Position numbers and translations under genes: made by a program. A stretch of DNA of 64,000 bases from CAVPUA01 sp963828015 (lineage in GTDB: Bacteria > Actinomycetota > Actinomycetes > Mycobacteriales > Jatrophihabitantaceae). Below, piece by piece: positions 1 through 7,782 of this stretch. Location: the NCBI GenBank assembly GCA_963828015.1, contig CAWHCD010000004.1:186001-250000 (forward strand). The letters run 5' to 3'. Under the pieces are notes generated by a model, which had not been told where the DNA came from, ran no database searches, and saw only the letters and a program-made list of their open reading frames with translations. Numbering within the stretch: position 1 is the stretch's first letter; each line of letters opens with the position of its first letter.

Positions 1-73
1 CCGAATCGATCAGCAGCCGGAAGCTGGCCCGCAGCAACGCCTGGTCGTCGGCCAGCAGCACGCGGATCGTCAT
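1..73 (-). CDS. Response regulator, N-terminal end only (NarL/LuxR family)
   Basis: Only the first 24 codons lie in the window; the gene runs off the left edge. They read MTIRVLLADDQALLRASF, the standard receiver-domain opening with the acidic Asp-Asp pair that helps bind Mg2+. The ATG overlaps the stop of the upstream histidine kinase gene by 4 bases (ATGA), so the two are translationally coupled and form a two-component pair. The output domain is not visible; NarL/LuxR type is inferred from the HisKA_3 kinase partner. The pair sits behind an MMPL transporter, which suggests control of lipid or drug export. Confidence 0.85.
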   Translation of the reverse strand, partial: MTIRVLLADDQALLRASFRLLIDS

Positions 74-1263
74 CGAAGCACCGCTGGGGTGGGCAGCGTC
101 GGAATCGTCGCCGAGACGGCGAAACCGTTGTCGGCGGTCGGGCCGACGCTGAGCGTGCCGCCGGCGGCGAGGGCGCGCTCACGCAGACCGATCAGACCGT
201 GCCCCCCACCGTCGAGGTTGCGCCGCTCCGAAGTCGGCATGGAGTTCGTGACCGTGATGCCGACGGAGGAGGCCGACCACTCGAGCCGCACCTGCACCCC
301 GCTGCCCGGCGCATGCTTGGCGGCGTTGGTGAGGGCCTCCTGCACGATCCGGTAGATGGCGAGTTCGGCCGAGCCGCTCAGCGGCTGAGGCCGGCCGGTG
401 ATCTCCATCCGCACGTCGGCTCCTGTGCTGGAAAAGGAGGCCAACAGCGCGGGCAGCTGACCGAGACCCGGCGCTGGTGATCGCTGCTGCTCGGCACCCT
501 CATCGTCCTGGTCGGAGCGCAGGAGTCCGAGGGTTACCCGCAGGTCATCGAGCGCGGCCGTGGTGTTGTCGGTGATACCGGCAAGCGCCGTCTCGGCCGC
601 ATCGAGGTCCGTCCTGAGCAGATACTGCGCCACCCCGGCCTGGGCGTTGACCACGGTGATGTGATGCGCCAGGACGTCATGCAGTTCACGGGCGATACGC
701 AGTCGCTCGTTGGTGACCTGGCGCTGGGCTTCCTCGACCAAGGCTTGCTCGGCCTCGTCGGCGCGCTGCTCGGCGAGCAAGATGGTGTGTTGCCGTTCCC
801 GGACGAACCGGCCGATCACGGTGGTGACGACCGCCCAGTTGAGATACAGCAGGCTCTGGCCTTCGCGATGGTCCAACGTAGACATCGAAATCGCGCACTG
901 CACCGCCCCGGTGACGAGCGCCGTCGCCCAGGCGACCCGGGCCGAACAATGGCGACCGACGGTATAGAGCGCCAGCATGGTGGCCACTGGGATGGTGGTC
1001 GCCGCGGGGTGCCCGTGCGCGGTCACCACAATGTTCAGGCTGTCCAGAACGACCACCACGATCGTCACTGGCAACGGCCATCGGGTGCGGACGGTGAGGG
1101 GCAGCCACGCCGCCACGGCCAGGACCGGTTCCCACGCACTGGACCAATGCCCCGACGGTGCGCTGGCGAGTAGCCCGACGGGTAGGGCGACGGCGGTCAG
1201 CAGCGCATCGGCATGAGCGCGCAACCATCGCTGCAGCGTCGCCTTGGTCATCCGTCCATTCAA
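70..1263 (-). CDS. Sensor histidine kinase, NarL/DesK type (HisKA_3)
   Basis: Membrane sensor kinase of 397 residues. About five or six hydrophobic segments fill residues 15-155. They are followed by a short coiled linker, the phosphoacceptor motif RIARELHDVLAHHITVV near residue 190, and a HATPase_c domain ending in GHGLIGLRERALAAGGTLSV. It should phosphorylate the response regulator whose start codon it overlaps. The MMPL transporter gene lies just upstream (9-base gap), so all three are probably one transcript. There is no large extracellular sensor domain, as in intramembrane-sensing kinases that respond to membrane or drug stress; that role is inference. Confidence 0.93.
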   Translation of the reverse strand: MNGRMTKATLQRWLRAHADALLTAVALPVGLLASAPSGHWSSAWEPVLAVAAWLPLTVRTRWPLPVTIVVVVLDSLNIVVTAHGHPAATTIPVATMLALYTVGRHCSARVAWATALVTGAVQCAISMSTLDHREGQSLLYLNWAVVTTVIGRFVRERQHTILLAEQRADEAEQALVEEAQRQVTNERLRIARELHDVLAHHITVVNAQAGVAQYLLRTDLDAAETALAGITDNTTAALDDLRVTLGLLRSDQDDEGAEQQRSPAPGLGQLPALLASFSSTGADVRMEITGRPQPLSGSAELAIYRIVQEALTNAAKHAPGSGVQVRLEWSASSVGITVTNSMPTSERRNLDGGGHGLIGLRERALAAGGTLSVGPTADNGFAVSATIPTLPTPAVLR

Positions 1264-1272
1264 CGCTGTCGC

Positions 1273-3492
1273 TCAGATCTTGACCGGGACCAATAGCGGT
1301 TCGGGGTGGGGCGCGGGGTAACTCGCAGCCGTCCCTTCAACCGATACATGCGGTAGGACCCGATCGAGCCAGGACGGGATCGCCCAGTTGCGCCGCCCGA
1401 CCAGGTGCATGACGGCCGGGATGATCGTCAGACGGAGCAGGAAAGCATCGGCGAGGACCGCGATGGCCAGGGCGACACCGAACTCGGAGCTGGTGCGAAT
1501 GCCGCCGAATCCGAACGACGCGAACACGCACGCCATGATCCCGGCCGCCGTCGCTATGACCTTGCCCGTGTCTGCGACACCGACGCGGACCGCTCGATGG
1601 TTGTCATGGGTCTGCGTCCACTCCTCGTGCATCCGGCTGACGAGGAACACGTGATAGTCCATCGAGAGCCCGAACACCACACCGACCATCAGGATGGCGA
1701 CGATGTACTCCAACGGAGCGGGGCCGCCGATGCCGAAGAAGCTCGGACCCCACGCCCACTGGAACATGGCCACGCTCGCCCCGAGCGCCACCGCGATGGT
1801 GAGCAGGTTGCCGATCGCGCCGATCGCCGGGACGAGCAGGCTGCGGAAGGCAACGGTGAGCAGGAGGAACCCGAGCCCGGCGATGATGGCGAGGAAGAGC
1901 GGCAACTTGCTCGTCAAGGCGTTGGCGAAGTCGATGCTGGTCGCCGTTGTCCCGCCGACGTGCACCTGCAGGTTCGTCCCCTCCTCGGCCTGCTTGATCG
2001 TCTCTGCCCGCAACGTCCGGACGAGATCGGCGGTGGCCTTGGACTGCGAGGTGGTCGTCGGGGTCACGGTGACCGTGGATACGTCGGAGTGGCCGACCGG
2101 GCTCGCGGCGCTGATTGACGCGGCCCCACCGACGGCCGGCAGCGCTGCCACCAGGCGGGTCCAGGCCTGCTCAGCCGGTGCGTCCGGCACCTTCGCCACG
2201 AGTAGCAACTGCGACTGGAACCCATCGCCGAAGGCGCTGGACATCGTGTCGTTGAAACTGCGGGTACTGGTGCCCTTCGGGTCGCTGCTGGCATCGGCCG
2301 AGCCCAGCCGCAGCGACAACGCCGGGATGGCCAGGACGATGAGCACCAGCAGCGATGCGAGCGACGTCACCACCGGGCGACGTTGCACGAGGCGGGCCCA
2401 GCGCGACCAGAAGCCGCGCCCCAATCCGTCGGCGTTGACGAGGACGGCGGCGCTTTCGACGGCGCCGGCAGCCGCAGCCCGGCGATGCGAGCGCCGCAGC
2501 ACCTTGTAGCCGATCCTGGCCAGCAAGGCGGGCAGCAGGGTCGTCGCGGCCGCGACCGTCACGAGCACGGTGAGCGCGGCGCTGATCGCCATCCCGGTCA
2601 GGAAGCCCATGTTGAGGATCAACATGCCCAGCAGCGCGATGATCACCGTCGCGCCGGCGAACAGGACCGCCCGCCCGGAGGTGTTCAACGCGGTGGCGAC
2701 GGCAGTGGCCACGTCCGCGCCCTCGAGCAGGGCCCGGCGCTGGCGATTGACCACGAAGACCGCGTAGTCGATGCCCACCCCGAGGCCGATCAACGCGCCA
2801 AGGCTCAGCGCGACACTCGACAAGGTCAGCACGTGAGAGAGGAGCATGACCAGCAGGCTGGACACAGCCACACCGGCCACGCCGGTAATGATCGGCAGGG
2901 CGGCCGCCCACGCGGATCGGAAGACGAGCAGCAGAATGAGCAGCGCAGCCAGCACCCCGACGATCTCGCTGGTCTCCGACGGGGTGGCGTTGGCGAAGGC
3001 CGAGCCACCGACCTGGACGTTCACCGCGTCGCTCGACGCGGCCGTGGCCAGCTCCTTCACCGCCGCCGAGTGCGCGGTCGAGTCGAACGTGACGCGGGAA
3101 TAGGCGGTGTGTGCGTCGACGCTGACCTGACCCGCTCCGGATGCGGTGAACGGGCTAAGCACAGAGGTCACCCCATCGACCGCGTCGACCTTCGCCAACA
3201 TGGGCGCGATCTGGGCACTCGTCGCCGCGGAGACGGCCGAGCCGGACTCGACGTGCCAGACGATGGTGGCGGTCTTCACCGACGCGGCATCACTGCCCGA
3301 CTGCGCCAGCAGGTTGTAGGCCGTGCTCGAGTCACTCGCCGGAAGCCGAGTCGAATCCGAGAACGCCGTTCCAACGGCCGCGAGCCCACCGCCCAGACCG
3401 ATCAGCACGGCAACCCAGGCGAGCACCACCAGACTTCGCCGCCGGACACATAGACGCGCTAACGCACCGATCACGAGGTCTCCCAGAGTCAA
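1273..3492 (-). CDS. MMPL/RND-family transporter
   Basis: 739 residues with the MMPL layout: one N-terminal membrane helix, an extracytoplasmic loop, a five-helix bundle with GIGVGIDYAVFVVNRQR (about residues 235-255), a second loop, and a second bundle with the matching VFGLSMDYHVFLVSRMHEEW. The two D-Y pairs sit where RND proteins carry proton-relay residues. It probably exports a lipid or hydrophobic drug; the substrate cannot be read from sequence. It is first in an operon with a two-component system. A quasi-palindrome lies right upstream of its start. It is paralogous to the MMPL gene at 17.9-20.1 kb. Confidence 0.93.
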   Translation of the reverse strand: MTLGDLVIGALARLCVRRRSLVVLAWVAVLIGLGGGLAAVGTAFSDSTRLPASDSSTAYNLLAQSGSDAASVKTATIVWHVESGSAVSAATSAQIAPMLAKVDAVDGVTSVLSPFTASGAGQVSVDAHTAYSRVTFDSTAHSAAVKELATAASSDAVNVQVGGSAFANATPSETSEIVGVLAALLILLLVFRSAWAAALPIITGVAGVAVSSLLVMLLSHVLTLSSVALSLGALIGLGVGIDYAVFVVNRQRRALLEGADVATAVATALNTSGRAVLFAGATVIIALLGMLILNMGFLTGMAISAALTVLVTVAAATTLLPALLARIGYKVLRRSHRRAAAAGAVESAAVLVNADGLGRGFWSRWARLVQRRPVVTSLASLLVLIVLAIPALSLRLGSADASSDPKGTSTRSFNDTMSSAFGDGFQSQLLLVAKVPDAPAEQAWTRLVAALPAVGGAASISAASPVGHSDVSTVTVTPTTTSQSKATADLVRTLRAETIKQAEEGTNLQVHVGGTTATSIDFANALTSKLPLFLAIIAGLGFLLLTVAFRSLLVPAIGAIGNLLTIAVALGASVAMFQWAWGPSFFGIGGPAPLEYIVAILMVGVVFGLSMDYHVFLVSRMHEEWTQTHDNHRAVRVGVADTGKVIATAAGIMACVFASFGFGGIRTSSEFGVALAIAVLADAFLLRLTIIPAVMHLVGRRNWAIPSWLDRVLPHVSVEGTAASYPAPHPEPLLVPVKI

Positions 3493-3512
3493 CGATTGAT
3501 GTCGTCAACTCT
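3485..3512 (-). promoter_or_regulatory. 28-bp quasi-palindrome in front of the MMPL/two-component operon
   Basis: The half-sites are AGAGTCAACGA on the left and TCGTCAACTCT on the right. They are inverted copies apart from two central positions each, and the element ends about where the MMPL start codon begins. Its place and symmetry suit an operator for the operon's own response regulator. The direct copy of GTCAAC inside each arm could also mark a promoter -35 region on the minus strand (TTGACG). Inference only. Confidence 0.4.
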
Positions 3513-3590
3513 CGCGATCGCCGGCTCTGGGCGCGTCGTCCCACCGGAGCGTCTTTCACCTACTGCGTTCGCAGTAGGTGACCGGCCAAG

Positions 3591-4739
3591 TCAGGTCAGG
3601 ACGGCTACTGGCGCAGCGGCATGGACGCCCTCGTGCAGAACCCTCTGACGCAGGTGACGGAACGGGATCTCGACGATGCGATACGTCGCCGCCGCAAGGA
3701 TCAGGGCAAGCACCAAACCGCAGATAGTGGCGACCCCTGTCCCCAACGAGGTGCGGTGCATCAACTCGAGGGCAAAGACATTCCAGAGGTAGATCGAGTA
3801 GGAGATCTTGCCGACCAGCACCAGCGCGCGCGAGGAGAAGACCGGTCCGAGAATCGGCCCGGGCCGCCACACGAGGCTGAGCAACATCAGGGCCAACACC
3901 ACACAGAGGGCCGTCAGGGGTCCGCCATAGATCCATTCCTTGTCCGATCCAGCGCGGAGGATGAACCCGCCGATCAGCACCAGACCGAGCCACGGGACCA
4001 CGGGCGAGGACACCAGGCGCCGCACGGACGGGAAGAACTGGACCTGCGCGGCGATGCAACCGATCAACAGCACGTCGGCCTGCACGTCCGGGCCGGTGTC
4101 CAGGCGCGTGTAATCGGCACCGCCCAACAGCAGGTGCTCCCGCCAGCCGACGATGGCCAGACACAGGACGATCGTCACCCACAAGATCTGCCGACGGCTC
4201 CGGCCGGCCAGGAGCAGGCCGACGAGCAGCAGCGGCCACACGAGATAGAACTGCTCCTCCAGTGCGAGCGTCCAGGTGAACCCGAGATGCGGCGTCTGGT
4301 CGAACATGAAGTTCGTGCGGTAGGTCGCCGCGATCCAGAACTCGTGCCACAAGGCCGGTCGCTCGGCCGCCGGCGCACGCAGGATGTAGGAACCGACGAA
4401 GGCGAGCAGCAGCAGCCAATAGGCCGGAACGAGACGGAGCACCCGCCGCACGTAGAAGCGCCACAGTCCGACCCGCCCGGTGCGATCCCACTCACGCAGC
4501 AACAAGGTCGTGATCAAGAACCCGGAGAGCACGAAGAAGACGTGGACCCCGACCCAACCGCCCGGGAAGCGGGTGACCGACGCGTGCAGCATCAGGACGG
4601 CCACGATCGCGAGCGCGCGCAGGCCATCGAGTTGGGGGAGGTAGCCGATCTTGCCCGGCTCGGCGGCATCGCCACCCGCCGGTAACGGCGTCGATTCGCG
4701 CCGGTGTCGAGCCGCATGACGAGGTGTAGCAGCGCCCAT
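3591..4739 (-). CDS. Acyltransferase 3 family membrane protein (OafA/YrhL type)
   Basis: About 382 residues from the ATG at 4739, chosen because GGGGGACC precedes it at good spacing; a GTG at 4787 would add 16 residues. The acyltransferase-3 signature is clear near the N terminus: LDGLRALAIVAVLMLHA, then GWVGVHVFFVLSGFLITTLLL with about ten membrane helices after it. The family moves acetyl or other acyl groups onto surface polysaccharides, peptidoglycan or lipids from the membrane. It stands alone between the MMPL operon and a poorly coding stretch, so context gives no substrate. Confidence 0.9.
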   Translation of the reverse strand: MGAATPRHAARHRRESTPLPAGGDAAEPGKIGYLPQLDGLRALAIVAVLMLHASVTRFPGGWVGVHVFFVLSGFLITTLLLREWDRTGRVGLWRFYVRRVLRLVPAYWLLLLAFVGSYILRAPAAERPALWHEFWIAATYRTNFMFDQTPHLGFTWTLALEEQFYLVWPLLLVGLLLAGRSRRQILWVTIVLCLAIVGWREHLLLGGADYTRLDTGPDVQADVLLIGCIAAQVQFFPSVRRLVSSPVVPWLGLVLIGGFILRAGSDKEWIYGGPLTALCVVLALMLLSLVWRPGPILGPVFSSRALVLVGKISYSIYLWNVFALELMHRTSLGTGVATICGLVLALILAAATYRIVEIPFRHLRQRVLHEGVHAAAPVAVLT

Positions 4740-5003
4740 AAGGTCCCCCGACCGGTCATGCCGAAACCGCGTGGTCCCGGTACCCACACCTGAGCCTCAG
4801 GTGGCGATCCCGCGCTATGTGGATACGACGTTATGGCACCTGGGCGCGGATCGGGCGCTCCGATGCCGTTCCGTGATCATGACCACTAATGCGCCTTCTG
4901 TACATCCCCGGTCAGCAAGTGAGAGGCCGAATGCGCCGTGATTGAACGTTAGCCATCGCCGGATCCCGGGTACCAGAGGCGATACGGCGGACGAGGAGCA
5001 TGG

Positions 5004-5333
5004 ATGCAAGCGGCACGACGACCAGCGCGTAGGCCACATCACTCAGCCAGCGCGGGGGCGCGACCCCACCGTCCGGACATCCGCTGCGAGGCCCGACTGA
5101 CGGCGGCCATCTCGGCGGCGCGCTGTCAACTGATGGTCGGCCACGAAGGCCCCCATACGACGCTGGGCATCTCGCACGAGGTCCAGGTTTGCTGGATCTG
5201 GGACGACAGTCGTGAGCCCGCCCGCTCCGAGCCCTACCGGCAGAGCCTGGCCGCCGGACAGCCTTGGGCTCCCGGTTTGCCCGCACCCGAGTTCACCTGC
5301 ACCGATGATCGACGCGCCGCCTCGCCCGGTTAG
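5004..5333 (+). CDS. Small hypothetical protein with C-x(n)-GHxGxH motif
   Basis: 109 residues. The second half holds RCQLMVGHEGPHTT and a Trp-rich patch (VCWIWDD), resembling small actinobacterial proteins of unknown function that carry a Cys/His pattern of the form C..GH.G.H. The ATG at 5004 has GAGGAG five bases upstream. The first 25 residues are Arg-rich and look less coding, so the true start may be further in, or this may be a decayed gene. On the minus strand an overlapping hydrophobic stretch is visible at 4912-5050, with no start I can defend. The flanks 4740-5003 and 5334-5582 hold no other gene that I can support. Confidence 0.4.
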   Translation: MQAARRPARRPHHSASAGARPHRPDIRCEARLTAAISAARCQLMVGHEGPHTTLGISHEVQVCWIWDDSREPARSEPYRQSLAAGQPWAPGLPAPEFTCTDDRRAASPG

Positions 5334-5582
5334 CCGAAGGCGCCGCGCTGCCGCGAGCCCCGATATCGCGGGGTGGCCCGAGAGTTCTTCCTCGCCACCA
5401 ACTGCGGTCAGTCGTCGCCGCCATCGTCGGCCGCGCCACTCGCCAGGGCAGGCCCGGAGATTGCCGATGAGGCGGCCCGGCCGGTGTAGCGAGCACTCGA
5501 CCGGGCCTAATCAACCACCTTCTGTGAAAAGGAGATCGACCACCTACGAACGTACGCCCCCACCTCGATGACACAGCCTGTG

Positions 5583-5659
5583 TGGTGGGCCCCGCGGGGC
5601 TCGAACCCGCAACCTACGGATTAAAAGTCCGCAGCTCTAACCAATTGAGCTAGAGGCCC
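5583..5659 (-). tRNA. tRNA-Lys (UUU anticodon), CCA encoded
   Basis: Read on the minus strand the 77-nt cloverleaf folds fully. The acceptor stem is GGGCCTC with GGGGCCC, and the D-arm sequence is AGCTCAATTGGTTAGAGC. The anticodon arm is GCGGA-CTTTTAA-TCCGT with anticodon TTT, and the T-arm is GCGGGTTCGAGCCCCGC. The discriminator is A and the 3' CCA is encoded. Anticodon UUU reads Lys codons. Confidence 0.97.
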
Positions 5660-5716
5660 AGCAGTGCGAACAGTGCCGGTCGACACGGACGCTCCACGGC
5701 ACAGTTTCGCAGAGAA

Positions 5717-6034
5717 CTACCAGCGATTGCCGCCGGAGACCTCTCGGACCGCCGGTCGCACATCGGCGAGGTAGATCAACGTCGCGATGGTCGGAATCAG
5801 CGCGAACAGGCTGACCGGGTCGGGGACTTGCTCCCAAGCGCGACCGATGAGCAGGCCCAGCACGGCCGAGAGCACCGTGATGGCCAGCCAGACGCCCTTG
5901 CTGAGCTTGTTGACAGCCGGGAAGGCCGCCGCCTTGCGGATCGAGCAATCGGCGGCGGCCCACACCCAGAGCAGCGCCTGGCCCCAGAACAGCACGTAGC
6001 TGATCCAGTCCTGGATGCCATTGACCACGCTCAC
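5717..6034 (-). CDS. DUF2516 family membrane protein
   Basis: 105 residues from GTG 6034 (a TTG three bases further up is possible). There are three hydrophobic segments: one near residues 10-30, a second after the charged DCSIRKAAAF loop, and a third just before DVRPAVREV. This matches the small actinobacterial DUF2516 family, whose function is unknown. It lies next to tRNA-Lys and close behind the Ala-rich protein and XRE regulator genes, all on the minus strand and probably co-transcribed. Confidence 0.8.
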   Translation of the reverse strand: MSVVNGIQDWISYVLFWGQALLWVWAAADCSIRKAAAFPAVNKLSKGVWLAITVLSAVLGLLIGRAWEQVPDPVSLFALIPTIATLIYLADVRPAVREVSGGNRW

Positions 6035-6057
6035 CAAATCAGCGTAGACGAACGGGC

Positions 6058-6411
6058 TTACTCCTTGATCGAGTCGTCGCCGTCCTCAACCGGTGGCGCG
6101 GTCTTCTTGGCCGACGTCTTCTTCAGCTGGGTCACCGGAGGGAGATCCTCGGAATCCAGCGGCGCGACCTCCGCCGCGGGGGCGCTGCCGAACTTGCCCG
6201 CCAACGGCGTCTTGGCGATCAGGTCCTTGGCCGGCTTGATCACGTGTCCGCTGACTGCGTCGGACGCGCTGCCGTAGGCCGACTCGACCCGGCCCACCAT
6301 CGAGGTGAATCGCTCGTCGGACTTCAGGCGGGTCTGCGCCTGCGCGAAGGCCTGCTTGCTGTGCTCGAGGACGTCTTCGGCCCGGCTACGGATATCGGTG
6401 GCAACTGACAT
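6058..6411 (-). CDS. Small Ala/Lys-rich helical protein, hypothetical
   Basis: 117 residues starting MSVATDIRSRAEDVLEHSKQ. The first 90 residues form long amphipathic helices without membrane spans. The tail is Lys/Pro-rich then acidic (KKTSAKKTAPP, ending DDSIKE). This recalls heparin-binding-hemagglutinin-like or apolipoprotein-like helical proteins, but I do not recognise a family. The ATG at 6411 was chosen over the longer open frame because AGGGAG lies just upstream and the extension is low-quality coding. It directly follows the XRE regulator gene; the HbhA/XRE pairing in mycobacteria is a possible parallel (inference). Confidence 0.75.
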   Translation of the reverse strand: MSVATDIRSRAEDVLEHSKQAFAQAQTRLKSDERFTSMVGRVESAYGSASDAVSGHVIKPAKDLIAKTPLAGKFGSAPAAEVAPLDSEDLPPVTQLKKTSAKKTAPPVEDGDDSIKE

Positions 6412-6421
6412 GCTGTGCTCC

Positions 6422-6811
6422 CTAGATGGTCGGTGCGGATTGGGTGTTCTCGCGGCAGAACGACTCGTAAATCTCGAGCATTGCCTGCTTCTGCCGCTCG
6501 CTGAGCTGGGCGTCGGCCACGATCGCGGCGACCAGCTCGGGATCACCGTGGCGGGTCTGCAGAATGCCGGCCCGCACATAGAGCTGCTCGGCCGAGATCT
6601 GCAGTCCCTTGGCGATCTGTTGCAGGATGTCCGCGCTCGGGCGCCGCAGGCCCCGCTCGATCTGGGACAGGTACGGGTTGGAAACCCCGGCCAGCCGCGA
6701 GAGCTGACGCAGCGAAACCTGGGCCTGCTCGCGTTGTTCGCGAATGAACTCCCCGATGGCACCGACCGGCGACGTCGGCTGCGCCGGTTCCCCGGGAGAG
6801 TCTCCATCCAT
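6422..6811 (-). CDS. XRE-family helix-turn-helix regulator
   Basis: 129 residues from the ATG at 6811. A classical HTH_3 domain spans about residues 15-75, with VSLRQLSRLAGVSNPYLSQI as the helix-turn-helix and ERGLRRPSADILQQIAKGL after it. A helical tail includes LSERQKQAMLEIYESF. It probably regulates itself and the small helical protein encoded 10 bases downstream. Mycobacterial homologues of this size sit beside hbhA, which suggests a comparable two-gene unit here (inference). Confidence 0.88.
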   Translation of the reverse strand: MDGDSPGEPAQPTSPVGAIGEFIREQREQAQVSLRQLSRLAGVSNPYLSQIERGLRRPSADILQQIAKGLQISAEQLYVRAGILQTRHGDPELVAAIVADAQLSERQKQAMLEIYESFCRENTQSAPTI

Positions 6812-6870
6812 CTGGTCATTGTGCCGGATAGTGCTAACAACTGCAAGCAGCCTGCTAGCACCGGCGGCAC

Positions 6871-7782
6871 TCAGGCCCCGGTCGACTCCGGGGTCAGCGA
6901 CTCGATGTCCTGGGCGTTGACTTCCTCGAACAGCGGCGATCGGGCGAGCCGGAACACCCCGACTCCCACGCCGATCGCACTGATCGTGGCCAGCACCAAC
7001 CACCAACCGGTACGGGTGTCCTCGTTGAACACCAGGACACCCCACAGGATCGACACCAGTGGATCCATCAGGGTGAAGCCGGGCTGCGCGGCGATCAGCG
7101 GACCGAGGTGCAAGGCGGCCTGCATCAACAGCACGCCGAGCAGACCGAACCCGATGACCGCGTACGTCTGCCACGTACTGAAGAAGCCCTCCGCACCGCG
7201 CTGATCGAGCTGGGTCACCGACTCCTTCAGCATGGTCGCGGTCATACCGAAGCTCGTTCCGGCCGCTGCACCCAGACAGGCGGTGCGCACCACCTGACGT
7301 CGGCTGCGGGTACCCAGGACGACCAGCGCCAGGATGGTGAACGCGGTGCTGCCGCCGGCCTTGATGTAGGTCAGGTTGCTGACCGCGATCGGATCGCCGG
7401 GCTGCGGATTCAGCGAGGCGACCAGGGCGATCATGCCGAAGGTCATCAGCAGGATGCCGGCCCACTCCTCGCGGCCGATCCGGGCCCCGAAGACCCGCGA
7501 GGCGAGCAGCACGGTCAGCGGCACCTCGAGGGTGATCACCGGTTCGACGGCCGAGAGCTCCCCCAGGCCCAGGGCGACCGCCTGCAGCAGGAACGAGGAG
7601 ATCATGGCGAGGAAGCCGACGATCCAGGTCCCGTTGCGGAGCAGGTCCCACATCACCGAAGCCCCGAACGGACGATCCGGGGACTCCTCCATGCTGGCCT
7701 TGCGCTGCATGACGCTGGCCACGGCGTTCCCACACGCGGCCAGCGCCGCGAAGAAGAATGCCCAGTACTGGTTGGGGATCAA
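6871..7782 (-). CDS. DMT-superfamily transporter (EamA-like)
   Basis: 303 residues with about nine or ten membrane segments and the usual internal duplication of DMT proteins. Start is TTG at 7782, overlapping the aminotransferase stop (TTGA), so the two are coupled. The protein opens IPNQYWAFFFAALAACGNAVASVMQRKAS, as in actinobacterial DMT permeases. The substrate is unknown. Coupling to an HpnO-like aminotransferase gene raises a link to hopanoid or amine metabolism, but nothing in the protein proves it. Confidence 0.87.
   Translation of the reverse strand: MIPNQYWAFFFAALAACGNAVASVMQRKASMEESPDRPFGASVMWDLLRNGTWIVGFLAMISSFLLQAVALGLGELSAVEPVITLEVPLTVLLASRVFGARIGREEWAGILLMTFGMIALVASLNPQPGDPIAVSNLTYIKAGGSTAFTILALVVLGTRSRRQVVRTACLGAAAGTSFGMTATMLKESVTQLDQRGAEGFFSTWQTYAVIGFGLLGVLLMQAALHLGPLIAAQPGFTLMDPLVSILWGVLVFNEDTRTGWWLVLATISAIGVGVGVFRLARSPLFEEVNAQDIESLTPESTGA

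Noticed and set aside
4815..5286. Minus-strand frames with a hydrophobic stretch near 4912-5050
   Set aside because: One membrane-like segment is visible but no start, ribosome site or family; the plus-strand small ORF is slightly better supported.
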